The position numbers and the translations under genes were made by a program. Positions 35,601-50,400 of a DNA stretch of 64,000 nucleotides are shown in pieces. Each line of letters starts with the position of its first letter. Position 1 is the first letter of the stretch. The stretch covers positions 309,501 to 373,500 of the forward strand of contig JAODUO010000469.1 in assembly GCA_025642075.2 (NCBI GenBank), read 5' to 3'. Origin of the DNA: Ridgeia piscesae (taxonomy: Eukaryota; Annelida; Polychaeta; Sabellida; Siboglinidae). The notes under the pieces were generated by a model. That model did not search any database. It saw only the letters and a list, made by a program, of their open reading frames with translations, and was not told where the DNA came from.

Positions 35601-38418
35601 GTGTTAGTGGACAAAGAGAAAGACTTGCTATCACACAGACTCATGACATGGAATACGAAGAGACTTGTACTGTCGACGTCGAGAAATAAGACTAACGTAA
35701 CAGCCACAAAGAGATATCGACAGTGATTGGCCAACAGAGAGATGGACAGTGATTGGTCAGTGTCACACGCAGTCTCACCTGGTTTATCTGTACAATTGAA
35801 TGTGCAAATTGAAACAAAGTAAACGGCAGAGTTAATGGATGCACATGACAGAACTCAGAGTGACGCACAAACGCAAACTAATTTGTGTGGTGCAACTTGA
35901 CAACTGGATACTACACCCTACGGCAAACACTGAACATTTCTCACAATTATGTAATCAGAAAAGACATGTAATAAAAATAATACTGTGTAGTTCTATTTAT
36001 AGGACACAATTATTTGCTTCATTTAACATGCTTTTGTGGACTATAGTTTACTTGGCCTTCAAACTTATAGTGCTGCAAATGCTATCACAATTTTGCAATT
36101 CACACAATTCAGAAGATGGGAATTTTAACAATATTGATATTTAAAAGTGAATATCTACAAAGGTGTTATGTATTCTCTATATTTACATATATATTCTAAG
36201 ATGCTTTCTTACTAGTGATATACAATAAACATGCTACAGAAATAAAGAATGCATTCATTACATTTTGTTGACGGGGTTGTAGGGATATGGAAGTCATATT
36301 CACACCTGGCATTGTTATATCAAACAAAGTGGTTGACAGAAATATATCGCCTGGCCTGGTATTATTGCATTGCTGCATGTTCATTTGAAACTGCAACAGT
36401 GGCACAACAGTCAGAAAATTTGAATAAAAATTATATATGTAATTCTGGAAAATAAATATTGAATTCACACATATAGTTAATATGATTTTTTTTAAATAAT
36501 TCATCCAAATTAAATGGAAACAGTAGTTATTTAATCAGCTAAAACCTTACAAAGCATCAACATAACACATTGATTGACCCAAAATTACATTATTTAAAAT
36601 GTTTTTTGCTTCATATCAATAACTTTCCTTTCATAAAAAGCTTGTCTACATGCAGACTAGGACTGTTATTTATTACTAGTTTGGCTTTGTGTAAATTCAT
36701 TTTATATTCCTATCACATCATGTCATGATTTTTTTCCAAGATGGCTGCCTCACAAAAGGACACTGGTATGTGATGAATTTGTTGAGGTGTGAAGTAGACT
36801 TCAACATTGTGATGCAACTGGGGGGAGGTGCATGCAGTCGCGCGTCAGCACAACGCAGGAACACGCAAACAAAGCTAGTTACTTGCGAAACAAGATCGCG
36901 TGTGACTGCCTTCAAGGCGGCTGCCACAGAGACACATCTTGATGGCAACGTTAGTGGGGTGCAGACAACGCGGGAACGACGCAAGAGCAGAAGGATCAAA
37001 CAGCTACTTACTGTCAAAAATGCCTCTCAATACTGTCAACCCGGGGCGAAACAGAGCAAAACACCATTAGTACTTTGGACACACCGCAGTGGCAACATGC
37101 TACGACTACAGCACGCTAGAGTTGTACAACACCGACGCGACGCATGCACTTGGCAAACTCACACTCCCAATGATGTCCACAACTGACCAGTGAAGTTCTA
37201 CACAAATGTCAACCCACAACATTGGTGTCTTTGACAATTCACAGGGACCCATTTGGTAACATAAATCCACTTACGAATTTATAAATATTTAAAAAATATT
37301 TTTAAAATGTCTTAAATTTAATGACGTAATTGGAACTAAAAAATGCACTGAGTACGACTGATGTTCAGCTGAACTCTCGACCAACAATGAAGAATGTTGG
37401 GGGAATAACTCTAGTCTTGCGTGAAAGAAATAGGGGGACGTTTTGTATAAAAAAATTAGCTTACTAACTGAAACCCACAAGGAGGAATATGAAACTTCTC
37501 ATTGCATAAGTACGCTTTGTTTTTAGATGCTAATCTGTGGGCACCAACTGTGACAATACTAGATGAAAGTACTTTTCTTAACCACAAAGGGAGATGTTTA
37601 TGGAGTGATGGTACAGTGTATATACAATATCTGTCAATTATTTACATGTACAGTTGAGCACATCCTTGCCATGAGAGTTGCCAAGTCACATGCCATGGCA
37701 CCAAAGCCAGCCTACTCTAAAGATAGTAGATATCACCTAGACATCAGTAGACATCACCTAGACATCAGTACCAGCTATGCCTCATGCAAAACAGGTAAGG
37801 TCATGTTAATGTCAGTTCTTAGCAAGCATTCAACAAGCATGCATTCTCTGGACACACTAAGATTATATTGTGGATACACTATCTAACACAAAATGATATA
37901 CAGAAACACAGGATCAGACCACTGAACAATCAAAATGCAAACTAATGATTTATTGCCATTTCACTTGAAAATATGTTCAACACTACTAGTTATGTATCCA
38001 TGTGTTGTTTTAAATCTAACAACCTAATCTAAGACTAAATAGTTTTGCTACATATGTTATGATCATATGAATTTTGAATCACATATTTATTTATTGATAA
38101 CTTTGTATGGGAAACTAAAACAAATTAATTAAATGAATGCATTAAACATAATTGGGTATTATTTCATACTAATACTTTGAACATAAGTTTCGCGTAGATG
38201 CCTCAACGACAACAAAACAGGAAAGACAACATGAATAAAAACCTATGATAAAAAACTTGGTGAGTGACAGCTGTCAATCATAGCAGGAGCCTGGGACAAT
38301 GCCCACATTGTCTGTATATTGCCACTGGCGTCTAGGAGCAACACCAATTAACCTACCTACATATCTTCAAACTAATATTCTAGTATTTATTACAGATTAC
38401 AACATGTTTTGATGACAG

Positions 38419-38484
<66 letters not shown>

Positions 38485-41400
38485 AAGTCTAATTAACTTT
38501 TTACAAAGAACATCTAGGTCCTGAAAAAATCGACTTGATCATCAGTGGTTTAAATCAAATCAGTTTCTACATTTTAATCATGCATTTATCGTCAATGTCA
38601 GAGCAACAATCTACCAATTATGTCACGTATTTAACGTAAAAAAGTAAATGGCAATTAGATGCTATTGAAGGTTCCAAACCATTGTAAATGACAATTAGCT
38701 GCAGGCATCAAGCCGCAGCCAATCATTAGATCGTCATTATCGCTACTGCCTAACGGCGCTGTCAACAGACGTTGTTAGTCTTGTCAACCACATGTTGCCA
38801 TTACAGCATCTTTTTAACAGAAAATCTACTTCCCTATTCATGCCATATCTAGGAGTGTCTTATCAGTGAAATGTTCTCACAGACTATCTAGACTCTCACA
38901 GACTACCTAGACTCTCAGTCACCAGCTCATCCAGTGTCTACTTTCATATCAGTCAGTGCTCTCATATAAACTAGATTGCAATTCCAGTTATCAGGGTGCA
39001 CTTCAACAAATTTGGACAATTATGTCATAAACTTAAACTGTCATATCTAGAATTGTAATCATTAAATCTAAATGTCTCATCAGCAATTTATTCTGAAAAT
39101 CTACGGTACACATTCAGTATTCTTGCTGCCATATTACCATTATTAGTTGATCTACTCATGAAATGTTGACGTCATTTATGTAACATTTATGCCTGTTCTA
39201 GGCTGTCATATCAGTGGCTTATTGTATAAAATCTCTGTCACATATACATCACCACTCAGACCTCCATTACATTATCACTTCAGCCATGATCAGCTGCCCT
39301 AAATGCCAGTGGGCAGTAATTCAGTCATTCGTCTCGATTTCCCACCTATCACAGGTAAATTGTCACCAAGTGTCATCACAAAAGGACATGTGAAGGTCCC
39401 TTCACTCACCTCCCTGCTGGGTCTTCACGTGGATGGTCGGGGACAAGGGACTGTCTCCGACACTGTTGTGGGCCATCACTCGGATCGAGTAAGTGCGATT
39501 GGTCAGCAGGTTGCTGATCGTGGTCAGCTGGGTGTTGTCCACCTGATGGACAGTCCACAGCGAGATCGGCAGGTCCTCCTCGAGGGTGTAGAACACTTTG
39601 TAGCCCTGGAAGGATAGGGGTCATTAACATGGGGCAATCTTTGTAGAAACAGATACACGAGATCTGTCGAAACCTGATGTCTGCAATAATGTACACAATT
39701 TGTCCGTAAAGTCTCTCAAATGTCTTTTAGATGTAGTGCATTGCTGCATAAGAACAACATTGGTAGTGGTATTTATTGTGCATTTTGAAAACTATCTTAA
39801 AAATATTAACTACTGATTTAATGATAGATTTTATGATAAATTTTTCTTACGAGCTTATAATCTTACAGTCTGAAAATGCCAGAAGTGTGACAAACCTTGA
39901 TGACCCCGTTGGCCTTGTCTGGTTCCGTCCATTGCACCACGACGGTGCTTGAACTCACTGGTCGCGCTCGCACGCGCTGCGGGGGACTGGTCGGTGCTGG
40001 AAGGATCATTCATTATCTCGATTTGCACAAGAGAATCTCACACTAACAAGTTAGCATCCAACCAACGGTGGACGCGCTGAGACAGCCAGGAGAAAAAGAC
40101 GCCAGATGTGGCAGAGTCACGCCAACCGAGACAGTCCGCTGAGGAGCCTTGTAGGAGATAGGACCAGAAGGCAAGAGAGAGAGAGAGAGAGAAAGTGAGA
40201 GGGTGATTGGAACCGAGCTATTCTCCAAGGAACCTGCAGGTCTTTATGGGAGACAGGACAGATGGAGTACTGTGTCAATGAGTGACGTCAACATGCGTAG
40301 GCAACAGATGACTGGAATGACAAATTACCAATCTCTCCTGGGACATGACGGATGAAGATGGCGGGACATGTAACTACTGGGAAAAAAACCGCAGGAGAAA
40401 TGGATATAAATAGTGAAATAAAGGACCGTGGGAAACACAAGGGGAATAGAGGAGGTGACAATTTAAGACGTAAAACAGAAGACAAAATAGGACACAAACT
40501 GGCAGTGAAGAAAGAGGGGAAGCGATAGATGTAACATAGGCACAGGCTGACAGGAAGAGTTCTACTGGCCGATGCACAGAAGGGAAGAGGGAGAAATGAA
40601 CAGTCACTGTCACCAGACCACAGGAGAAATAAAAAAGAGAAATACTGCCAATACATGTGAACGGAATCTCATCCACAGGGACTGGCAAAGTGAAATGAAC
40701 TGGTTAGACGGCCTCCTCAGAAGAACCAGAGACCTCCAGAGAGATGTCCTCAGAGAGCACCGGGCTCTAGAGACCTGCTACAATCACTCCTACTATAACT
40801 CCTTCAACTCTCTAAATCTCCAATCAGACACACATAACTCTAGTGGCTATGATAAATCTACCCAATATAACTTACACAGTACTCAAACACATGCGCAGGA
40901 AACTTAACCTACTGGGCAAAAAATGCGACAATCTATAATGGGGGTTATAATGAACAAGATGAAAGGTATTTGCCATCATGCAAATGAACACCTAGACATG
41001 ATGGTAAATGAAATAAGGACAGATACATTCATCAGTGTCACAGATTTCTTATTGGCTCTGTGTAAATGTAGACAGTTTAGCAGCTAACACTTCAACTGTG
41101 TTAATCAATGCCAGTAACTTCATGTCCCAAAATAGCATTACCATTATGATTTTTATCGTCAATCGTCTCGCAATTACTATTTTGATTTTTTTAATTTTTC
41201 TGTAAAGATTTCAAAAGTGTAGCAAATGCTGACAAGATTTTGAGTATTACAATAACTTTTTTTAAATCGAAACAACTTCGCCACTAATTTGCACAAGTCA
41301 ACAATAAATCTGTGACCATTAAAATAATGTTTATATATTTAAACTTCTCAAACAACAAAGCATTTAAAAATCACAAAAAATAATATCATAACATAAACAA

Positions 41401-44400
41401 ATAATCTAACAGAAAACATTAGACAATATTTCATGATAAGAAACATAACTTCGGAGATAATTCAGTTAAACAGATCAGGGTAAAATAAGATTTAGTGTAA
41501 CAATTGCAAGACCTCACTGTGACTACTGCTACAGGAAGCAGCATAAAATGACAGCGAATGCAGCAGCGATACTAACCCTTTTCTCCAGTGCGTGCGAACA
41601 CCGCATTGCTGGATACACCTCGACCGATATTATTGACAGCGACAACACGAAACTCATAGTCAGTGTAGGCATCGAGACCAAGGATCGTGTAGCCCCTGGT
41701 GGCCAGGTCTGTGATTTCCGTGAACGGAGCACCCGGTGGATATTTGTGTTTGTACTGGATCGTGTATGACTCGATCGGGTCTACATTCCCAGAGTTCCAC
41801 GTGAGTTTCACCGATTCGGCGGTCACCTCGGATGTCGATAGGCCAGTCGGAGGTTTGGGCAAAGCTGGAGTCAGAATTGAACACGGCAAACATTAATGAT
41901 CGTTGTCAGACACACACAGATAATGAGACAACAGTGAGAGCATGTTTTAAACATAGCGGCAATGACCTTGACCCAAGTGCAATGGGTCACCAGTGCGGTT
42001 CGGCAGCGACCTACATTCAGCGAGACATGTAGGTGGGTGGGTTGTACAGATACAGAAAGGTCAGCGAAATCAGTGCAGTTGCAAAATGAAACCGAATACA
42101 AAGCAGTGGCTTGTAATGACGGGAACAACCGAAGTGGCTTATCGTAACTGCAGACAGCAGCTACCACATGAAACGGAAAAACTAAATTACATGTATCTTA
42201 AGAAAATTATCAAAACCACTTGTGGGAGGAATTCAGAGAATAGTAGAAAGCAAAATATGCAATAGGAGACAGAGGCAGCGCATGCAGTCATCAGAGGATC
42301 ATCACATCACATCATCAGAATATCATTTTAGATCACGTGAATAACGGCAGCAGTATAAATGAACATGTATTGGCAATTGTGCAAAGAACTATTGCTTCGT
42401 CATCTACTACCTTTCACTTTCACTTTCGCAACAGCATCGATGTTGCCGAGGTCAGACGTCGCCACACACGTATAATTGGCCGATTCTAACACGTTGTTCA
42501 ACATGAGGACGTTCTTCCCAATCGGGATCGAGTCCTCTGGAGTCAGCTCGATGGCACCAAGTCGCCATTTCACGTACGGCATCGGGGAGCCAACCGCAAC
42601 ACACGTGATGTTGACAGAGCCACCTGGTGTCACTTCGACATCCTCGGGAGGAATGGAGAAGTGGGGCGGCACTCGACGCACTGAAAACACCAATGTTCAT
42701 ACGGTGATGGAGCTGAGCAGGAACATCTTTATGTGACAGCAGCAGGTACACAACATGTAACAACTATGTCAAATAGAAAACATTTCTGTCGGAAATAGTG
42801 GTGATGTAACTTGGCATGTGATGTTACTGCGATGTTCACATTATATACAATAATATATATTACACTATGGGAAATTAATAATTGCTGACAACAATCATCA
42901 GGGTTGTTTGTCTTCAGTGAAGAATCGAGGTAATTCCTGATAATATATTTGTGATATTACTAAAAGTTATTAAAATAAAAAGGGATATAGCAAAACATTT
43001 ACAGTTTGAAAGATGGCTGTACATTGTTTTAGACACAAATGGCCATTTTTAATCTTCAACCAGCCAATAACAATACAAGTTTCAAAACAACGTATACTGT
43101 GAAAAAGGAGAAACCCTTTTTTGAACAACTACATGAAAATGACAAGCCCCTCAAACAAGTGGCTTGTTTTTCCGAACAACGCATCAGTGAAGAAAATGCA
43201 AACAGTAGTCATGCGACAATGTATCAACAAACACGCATCATAAGCGGACGAACTTAGATGCACATCCAGTCTGTATCACTACGTTGATTAACGTTCGTAA
43301 CTGGCGATACGCAATGTTAGCAGAGTTTGGGCACAAACGGCCGACTAGAAGAGTTGAAGCCTGGGCCAGACGCCGTGCATGTCAGAGCTCGCTGCGGACA
43401 TTCAGACGCATTAATTCAGCTAAACGTTAGTTGCGGCTGCAAAACAAAGTTCACACATGCTGCTGAAAGGGAAATTAGTAAACAACGGAAAAAACAACAA
43501 AAACGAACGGCTGCTGAATCACCAGTTTTGAAGGTGTGCAAATTGCAAATCTGCACAATTTAAAATTAAAAAACAACTCGCGATGGCATAGACCTTATTC
43601 AGACAAGTGTTAGGCATTATTGTCTAACTGAATTCATTTAGAGCCAATTAGAGTAGCAAAACGTATGCATGTGTCTTCACACACACCAACACATGCACCG
43701 CTAAAATTACATTTTATTCTTCATTTTACTTCCACACAAATCGAAAATGAAGAATATACATCATATCGTACAAGTTTGCACACCGTCTGATGATTGCAGC
43801 CGAACACATTAGCATTCCTGGTACATTTCCCGTGCTTCAAGGCACGACGCATGCCACGCCATGGGGTGTATCTATTAGAACCCGAACAAACGGGGGAGAG
43901 AGAGCGGGACGGGGCGGGGCGGGGTGGAGGGGCCAGGGGCCACTCAGCGTCAGGGAACAACGGAAGCATCAGCCTAGAAATGCCTCGAAGCGCCGCCAGG
44001 GCAGCTGCAACCAGTCGACCCCTCACTGCCGTGACCACCCAGGATCCACCAACACTGACTCCGTACATGTGTAGAGGCAAGTACTTCATCTTGGTCGGCG
44101 CAGCAGTTTGTAGCAATCATTAAAACCACTCAGATATCAGTTATCAAGACCTCTGTCACAATTTGATTTATAAAATATCTTATCCACAATTCTGTCTATA
44201 AATCCATGGCCATTTTGTCATTAATACCATGTACAACTTTTTTATGACATTTGTTTAGTAACTTCTTAACCAATTTCATAACAAAAATGCTCATCATCTT
44301 TCAGGCATTTTTTGGTGTAATCGTTTTTATAATTTAACATATTTTAAAATAATTTATTACAAACTGAGCACACCACCGCTGTGTATACACATTATTCACA

Positions 44401-47400
44401 GCAACTGGAGACTGTCTGTTGGATTCTGGGCAGTCGACCAGAGGAGGTCAATGGGGAGAAAAGACAAACATTCGCGGCACATTCCCGACAGAAGGAGGTC
44501 AGTACCTTCACCGGAGGTGGTACCTAGTGGCCGTATAGGTGGCGCTACCGTAGTCATCGGATCTAGCACAAATGGGGATGAGCAATTTTACGTTAGTGCC
44601 TCGAAGACGCATCCTGTTTAACATTGTGACAGTTTAATGTCTCGCCATGAGCCGGTCGCCGGCCGTCATTTGTCTCCCGCCGGCTCCAGGCTCAATGGCA
44701 ATGAGTGATGCTGTTAGCGAGGTACAGAGTTAATCCATTCAGTGCGGAAATAATTACAACATATCTCTAAAGTACGGGTTGCAATGTAACGGAACGAACG
44801 AATGAATTAAAGTGCAGTTGAGCCGACGTGTGCATTCCGGCCCAGTCTGATTACTCGCTGCCGTAAAACGTTATCAGTTCCCTACAGACCCAGCCAGGTA
44901 CTCCCTTAATGAATTATCATATTTTAATGGGACAGTGTGGCAACAACAAAACCCTGTTTGCATGGAGAAGCTGGTGTGATATCTACTTTGCATACCAATA
45001 GTGGGAATATGGAATTAAATGTGAAATGTCCACAAAATAAAACGGCGACAGACATAGAAAATTTGAGCGTATCAATGAGCAATGCACTGTTGACAGTTCG
45101 GCCAGAGTCTGCTAAATAGTACAGGCTGTATGTCTCCACTTGGAGGCCACAATTATAGTTAAAAGACAACATAGACAACATCGAATATACAACAGCACAC
45201 ATCATTCTGCTATCAGACACCCCTGAAGCTTAATTCTTTAAGTCACACAAATTATAGTTAAGTATGATGATTTGTTTGATATACGGAGAAGCATTATGTC
45301 CAATTATATATGTAATTCATAGTGCCACAAGTTCACAACTTCTGTGAGTTGCATATGAGTTCCAAGTGACTGTAATTACTTTAAAATCATACCATACACA
45401 TATTGAACTGTAAATGACTCATTCCGATAGAGTACTTCATTTATTTAAAAAAGAACTGATTAAATTATCATACAATAAATTTCAAACTCTAAACTTAAGG
45501 AATCAAGCCTTCCAACACGTCACTTTCCACACATGAAGATGACATCACAAAAGGAATAAAAGATCACACTTGTGAGACACGTACCTCTCACATAGAGGTT
45601 AGCTCCGTATGAGTAGATCACACCTGCGTTATTCTCAGCCACACATTCGTATTTGCCCTCGTCAGACTCCTGACTGTGAAGAATCTGTAGCGATCCTGAA
45701 AAACGAACATGAAAAATTGAAATGTCATCGTTTTTTCTTTCGTCACTCCCGCATTCATTACAACAACATTACTAGGCAGTAAATTCCTTTGGTGGAACGT
45801 ATTTCCACCACATGCTCCATATTAATCAGACGCAGCAAGTCTGTATAAACACATTAAACATTCATAAAACCCAGCAGCAGAACGAGACACCTTCGTCTAT
45901 CACGGCCACACGCAAAGCGACCGTCATTACGGATGGGTTTTTGCTCGGAAACAATCTGTAAGACAACGGTCTAACAGCTGTCTCTTGATATCACGTTGCT
46001 TAATTTTTTACCAAGACAATCATCACTGTACTTTATCCCGGCACAGTGTACCTCCGATGAGTGATTTTGTTAATCCTTCTCGGCGTACTGTCACATTATG
46101 ACGCCCACCTTGCGTGATACACTCACCATATTTTTTTAACCTTTGCCGGATAGGACACCCAGAGCTGAGAGACTGTTAACGTGGAGAAATCTAATGATTT
46201 ATCCGCACAGATCAATGATCTACACACGCAACGTAGCAGTGAAGTAATTATACAGCCTACCCCCCAGATGAGTTCATGGTTCTTTAAAGGCGGTCACAAA
46301 TATTGATCTTTACTTGTCCTATTAATTACATATATAGGGTGGCCATACCGTTCTTTATAAGCAATCAGAAATATCGATCTGAATTGGCACGCATGCCACA
46401 GTGCGGGGGATTTCTGCCGGAAATAAAAGTTACGAGCTATTACTAATATAAGTCATTACCATAGAAACAATTTCGTTGTAGTGCCGTGTTTATTCAAGAA
46501 GTAGATTGCGTGATCTTTGCAACACATGTTATATTTGCATCGCACCCATGTGTTGACACTGATGTGTACCACTTACTGTTTTGATTGTAGAACTGTCAAA
46601 ATAGTTAATGTGACAAACAAACACAAAAGTTTTCACATTTATGAAGACTGAACTTTGCACACACACAAACTGACGTTGAATGGCAGATAGTTTTTCTGAC
46701 ATATTCACAGAACTTTTTTCATGAGGATTTCAGTTTACAGCTTTTTTGCACAGAACATTATTTTCCAATTACAATTCATAATGAAGCTGTCTTAGAGTAC
46801 TGAGGCAGTTTTATATTTTACATCATAATGGATGAGGGTGTTTTCATGGGAATCTGCAGGCAGGCATAACTAAACATATCATGAAATGTAAGAGGACCAC
46901 TAAGACTCAACAACACTGTTTTTATACTTTGTTTTTTAGAACACCCATAACATGATGAAGACATTGTCTGATCGAAACCAAACAACTGTCATCATAATGA
47001 TGCCACTACAACTAAGTTGGTCACCTGGTCAACTAGATGGCCAGTCGGTCAAGCGGTCAGTTGGCCAGCCATGACCATCTTCATCATAGCAAAAACTGCG
47101 TCTTCTGTGCACTCATGCGTACACAACGTCACTTCCACACCACCGCACTTCATCCGCCTTCAATCTAAACATCCGGTGACGACAGGAGTCTTTGATGTCT
47201 CGAGGAGATAATCTTGTTGACAAAGCACAACATTTCCGCGCCCACGGCCACACTGCCCCACTGAAATCATCAGTATCAGATGTCACGCATGGCCGCACAA
47301 CCGTCTCATGAACCGTCTCGCAGACTTACGGTATCGACCGGTCGCCATAAGAGCAAATTGCACTCGTTAAAGGGGACATCTGATAAGAACAAGTGGTTCA

Positions 47401-50400
47401 CAATCGGCCATAGATGGTGGGACATGTTCCGTGATGCAACAGGGCTTTGTTATTTGCAGTGACATCAACCAGTGCGTATCAACTGCCGACATCTGAACAC
47501 GGTGACACATCCATTATCTATGTGAAGCACGGCGGTGATAAACTAGATATATTTAACGTTGCGTCATACGATACAGGGGCGTTGTTTAGAGGAATGACTG
47601 GTATAGGTGTTGATGTAGGTAGACGGTACAATTTTGTGGGCTTGGTTGCAGGCATCAGAGCACACTTGCAAGACGATCTGGGTTCATCGACTCCTGCTGC
47701 CATTTCATAACTCGTTTTGTTCACTCCAGATCACCTTAGTTCAAATGAGTACCTGACTATAGACTTTGTGCAGTCTTTTCTGCATGGCTGAACTTTTCCC
47801 GCAGAAGCTGAACTGATACTATTATGAATACGCCTGCCGGGAAATGAGGCATGTCTTGAATGGGTTCATCAGAATGGATGCTACATACAAAATTAGGGGG
47901 TAGTGAAAATGTTGTCAGGGGGCATTATGAGTGTGTAGGAGGTTCTCTGAGTGTTGTCTGTAACAATCACTTTTTAATTCTTCTACCAGCTAAATCGTTG
48001 AGACAAGTTCTCCCACTGGAACTTGGCCTGGCCTCAAGCAAGAATTAACCTGTGGAAAGGAAGACCTTTGAACATACAACATCTGTTATAGTTGTGGGGT
48101 CTGCAGATAGATTGGTGCCCTGGCGTGTGACAGACTGACTTACACATAGGTCACTCACCAATTCAATCCATCAGACCCCACCGGAGGCAATGAAAAAATG
48201 GTCTTGTATCCGTGGGTAGATGTTTGTGTCTTATAAGTGGATCTTGGATGTGTTGCAGACACAGGTTGCTACAGGGAACAGTTCTCTGAGCGTCGGCCCT
48301 CCTAACACCCTATAATTGTCCCATAGTATGATGACGGGGCCATGCCGACTTACAGATCCTAAATACCAGCAAATTATCAACATATTCATGTGAAACAGGA
48401 CCACATAGTTTCCTTATTGGTAACCGAAAGTGGAAATCGGAATCTATGGAACTTAAAAGATATTCTTCTTCTTATATTGGGTTGTCAGTTTGTCTTTGCG
48501 CATTTGTTCTTGAAGAGCAGTTTGTTTAACATATTTATTGTTAATGGCCGGTCTTGAAAGATTGGATGAAGGTGTCAATCGTAGTATGGACAACTTCTTG
48601 GCAGAGAGAGACTGTTGTATAAGTTATAGTTCTATGATTAAAATATAACTCAAACATGGTAGGTGTAGTGATACAACAAATACAGTCACTCACCTGTCTG
48701 TAGCAGCTGTAGTCGGGGGTCAGAGAGGTCAACTGGGATAAAGTCCTTGAGCCACATGACCGTGGGGTCGGGGTTGCCCTCAGCCTTGCACACCATCACG
48801 GTGTTGCGGTCTTTCTCCACTGCCTTCAGTGTTGGACTCTCCTTTATCGAGGGGTAGCCCGTCGGCACTGCAACACAACACAACACACCTGGTGAAACTG
48901 GGGACTTGGGAGGGTGGGGCACAGAGAGTGAGGGAGCAAGGAGAGAGAGAGAGGGGTGAAAGAGAGAGAGAGAGGAGAGATGAGACAGAGAGAGTGAGAG
49001 ACAGGCACGAAGACCAAGAGTGAGATCACAGACGAAGCAGAGAAAATTAAAGGACTGGATCAGCTGAGGACATGAGACTGCAGACAACACAGCTGACACA
49101 AGATATATAGCAGGGGAAATGACAAAAGATCAGAGACTACAGAAAGACCAGGGAACATTAAAGAGACCATAGAAAGATCAGGGATTTTGAGGATACCACA
49201 TAGAGATCTGGGGACTTTAGAGACTGAAGAAAGATCAGGGGACATTAAAGAGACCACAGAAAGATCGGAGTACTTTGAGGACACCGCATGAAGGTCAGGG
49301 GACATTAAAAGAAACTGCAGTTAAAGCAGATGACACAATAAAACATTTAAAGAGTAAGCATGCGAGAGACATAATGGAGAGACACGTGAGATATTCAAAC
49401 AGAACAAAGAACATGGGACAACTGTGACACAAATCAGTAAATGTGACATGGGAAAGACAGTGGTCACAGACAGCACAGGCAGCAGAGAGGAGAGACAACA
49501 CTTTGCCTCTCGTGATCTGCTTCTAGAGACAACCGAGATTAGAACCAAGACACAATCTGAGCTGCACTGCATGGCCTTTGTTATGGAGTGCACATTAGTA
49601 CTGTTCTCACTACATGGAAACCAATAACAGACTGTGATATTTGGAATAATGTTCTCAGTCACCACAGATAAAGGTCAACAGGAGCAAACCTGCCCATCAT
49701 CACGAACACAAGGATGGACACATGCACCTGAGCTAAACATTCAACCAATTGCTACCAGCGAAACCGATGGAATTTTGGCTGTTGCGAATGCCGATTATGC
49801 AACATTGGTGCCACACTTGACCACGCGATGGCGTTCGAATCATTGATCCGACTCTGATGCTAATGCATTGACGAGTGCCACACGCAGCTTGGTGTCAAAT
49901 CATTCACTGTTCCTCGGTGGCCATTGGTTGATTGGGTGCAGTTCACATGTAGACAGTGAGTGGAGTACTCGATGACTCCCACATGCCCAGACTACACTGC
50001 CGGTTACGGCACGCTGACTACATCGACTCTCAAGAGGATGTCCCATGTACCCCTCTTGGGGTTCCCTTTGGCCATCAGCCTTCCTACGTTTTTTGCTCCC
50101 TTTTTCCATACACTTCACCAGGGAGTCATCTATCATGTCCAGCATAGCCCTGAATTGAGCAACGATTCTGCCAATGATGTAATAACAGAAATGACATACT
50201 GTTATTGGCCAAACATGAACTGTTAAAAATTCTCCTATTTTCCGCATATAAGAACCCATTGGACACAGATGTCAGAATTACACAACCACCATCATTTCAT
50301 TAAACCTTAATATGTTCGGTTCCAAACAAATGCCACTAAAATTAATTGCATGTGTCCCAACCCTGACTGTTGAACCCGGTAGGAATCACTAACAGTGAGT

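Larger units (their letters stand above)
32583..39409 (-). other. Large intron between exons 7 and 8
   Basis: At 6.8 kb this is the longest complete intron in the window. It holds (AT)n tracts at 32648-32692 and 38422-38475, an unassigned minus-strand ORF at 34503-34841, short tandem duplications at 37725-37770 (CACCTAGACATCAGTA) and 38878-38918 (TCACAGACTA, TCTAGACTC), and a GC-balanced stretch at about 36780-37150. The rest is plain AT-rich sequence. Confidence 0.75.

Noticed and set aside
36718..37186. Overlapping frames on both strands (99 and 153 codons) in the large intron
   Set aside because: Moderate GC content opens both strands, but neither translation has a protein-like pattern I recognise.
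40288..40688. Hydrophobic minus-strand frames resembling membrane proteins
   Set aside because: They arise from purine-rich sequence on the plus strand; the composition explains the hydrophobicity.
43721..44123. Overlapping frames of 94-131 codons on both strands in the intron between exons 3 and 4
   Set aside because: Local GC-rich GGGGCGGGGC sequence keeps frames open. No similarity, and frames on opposite strands are equally long.
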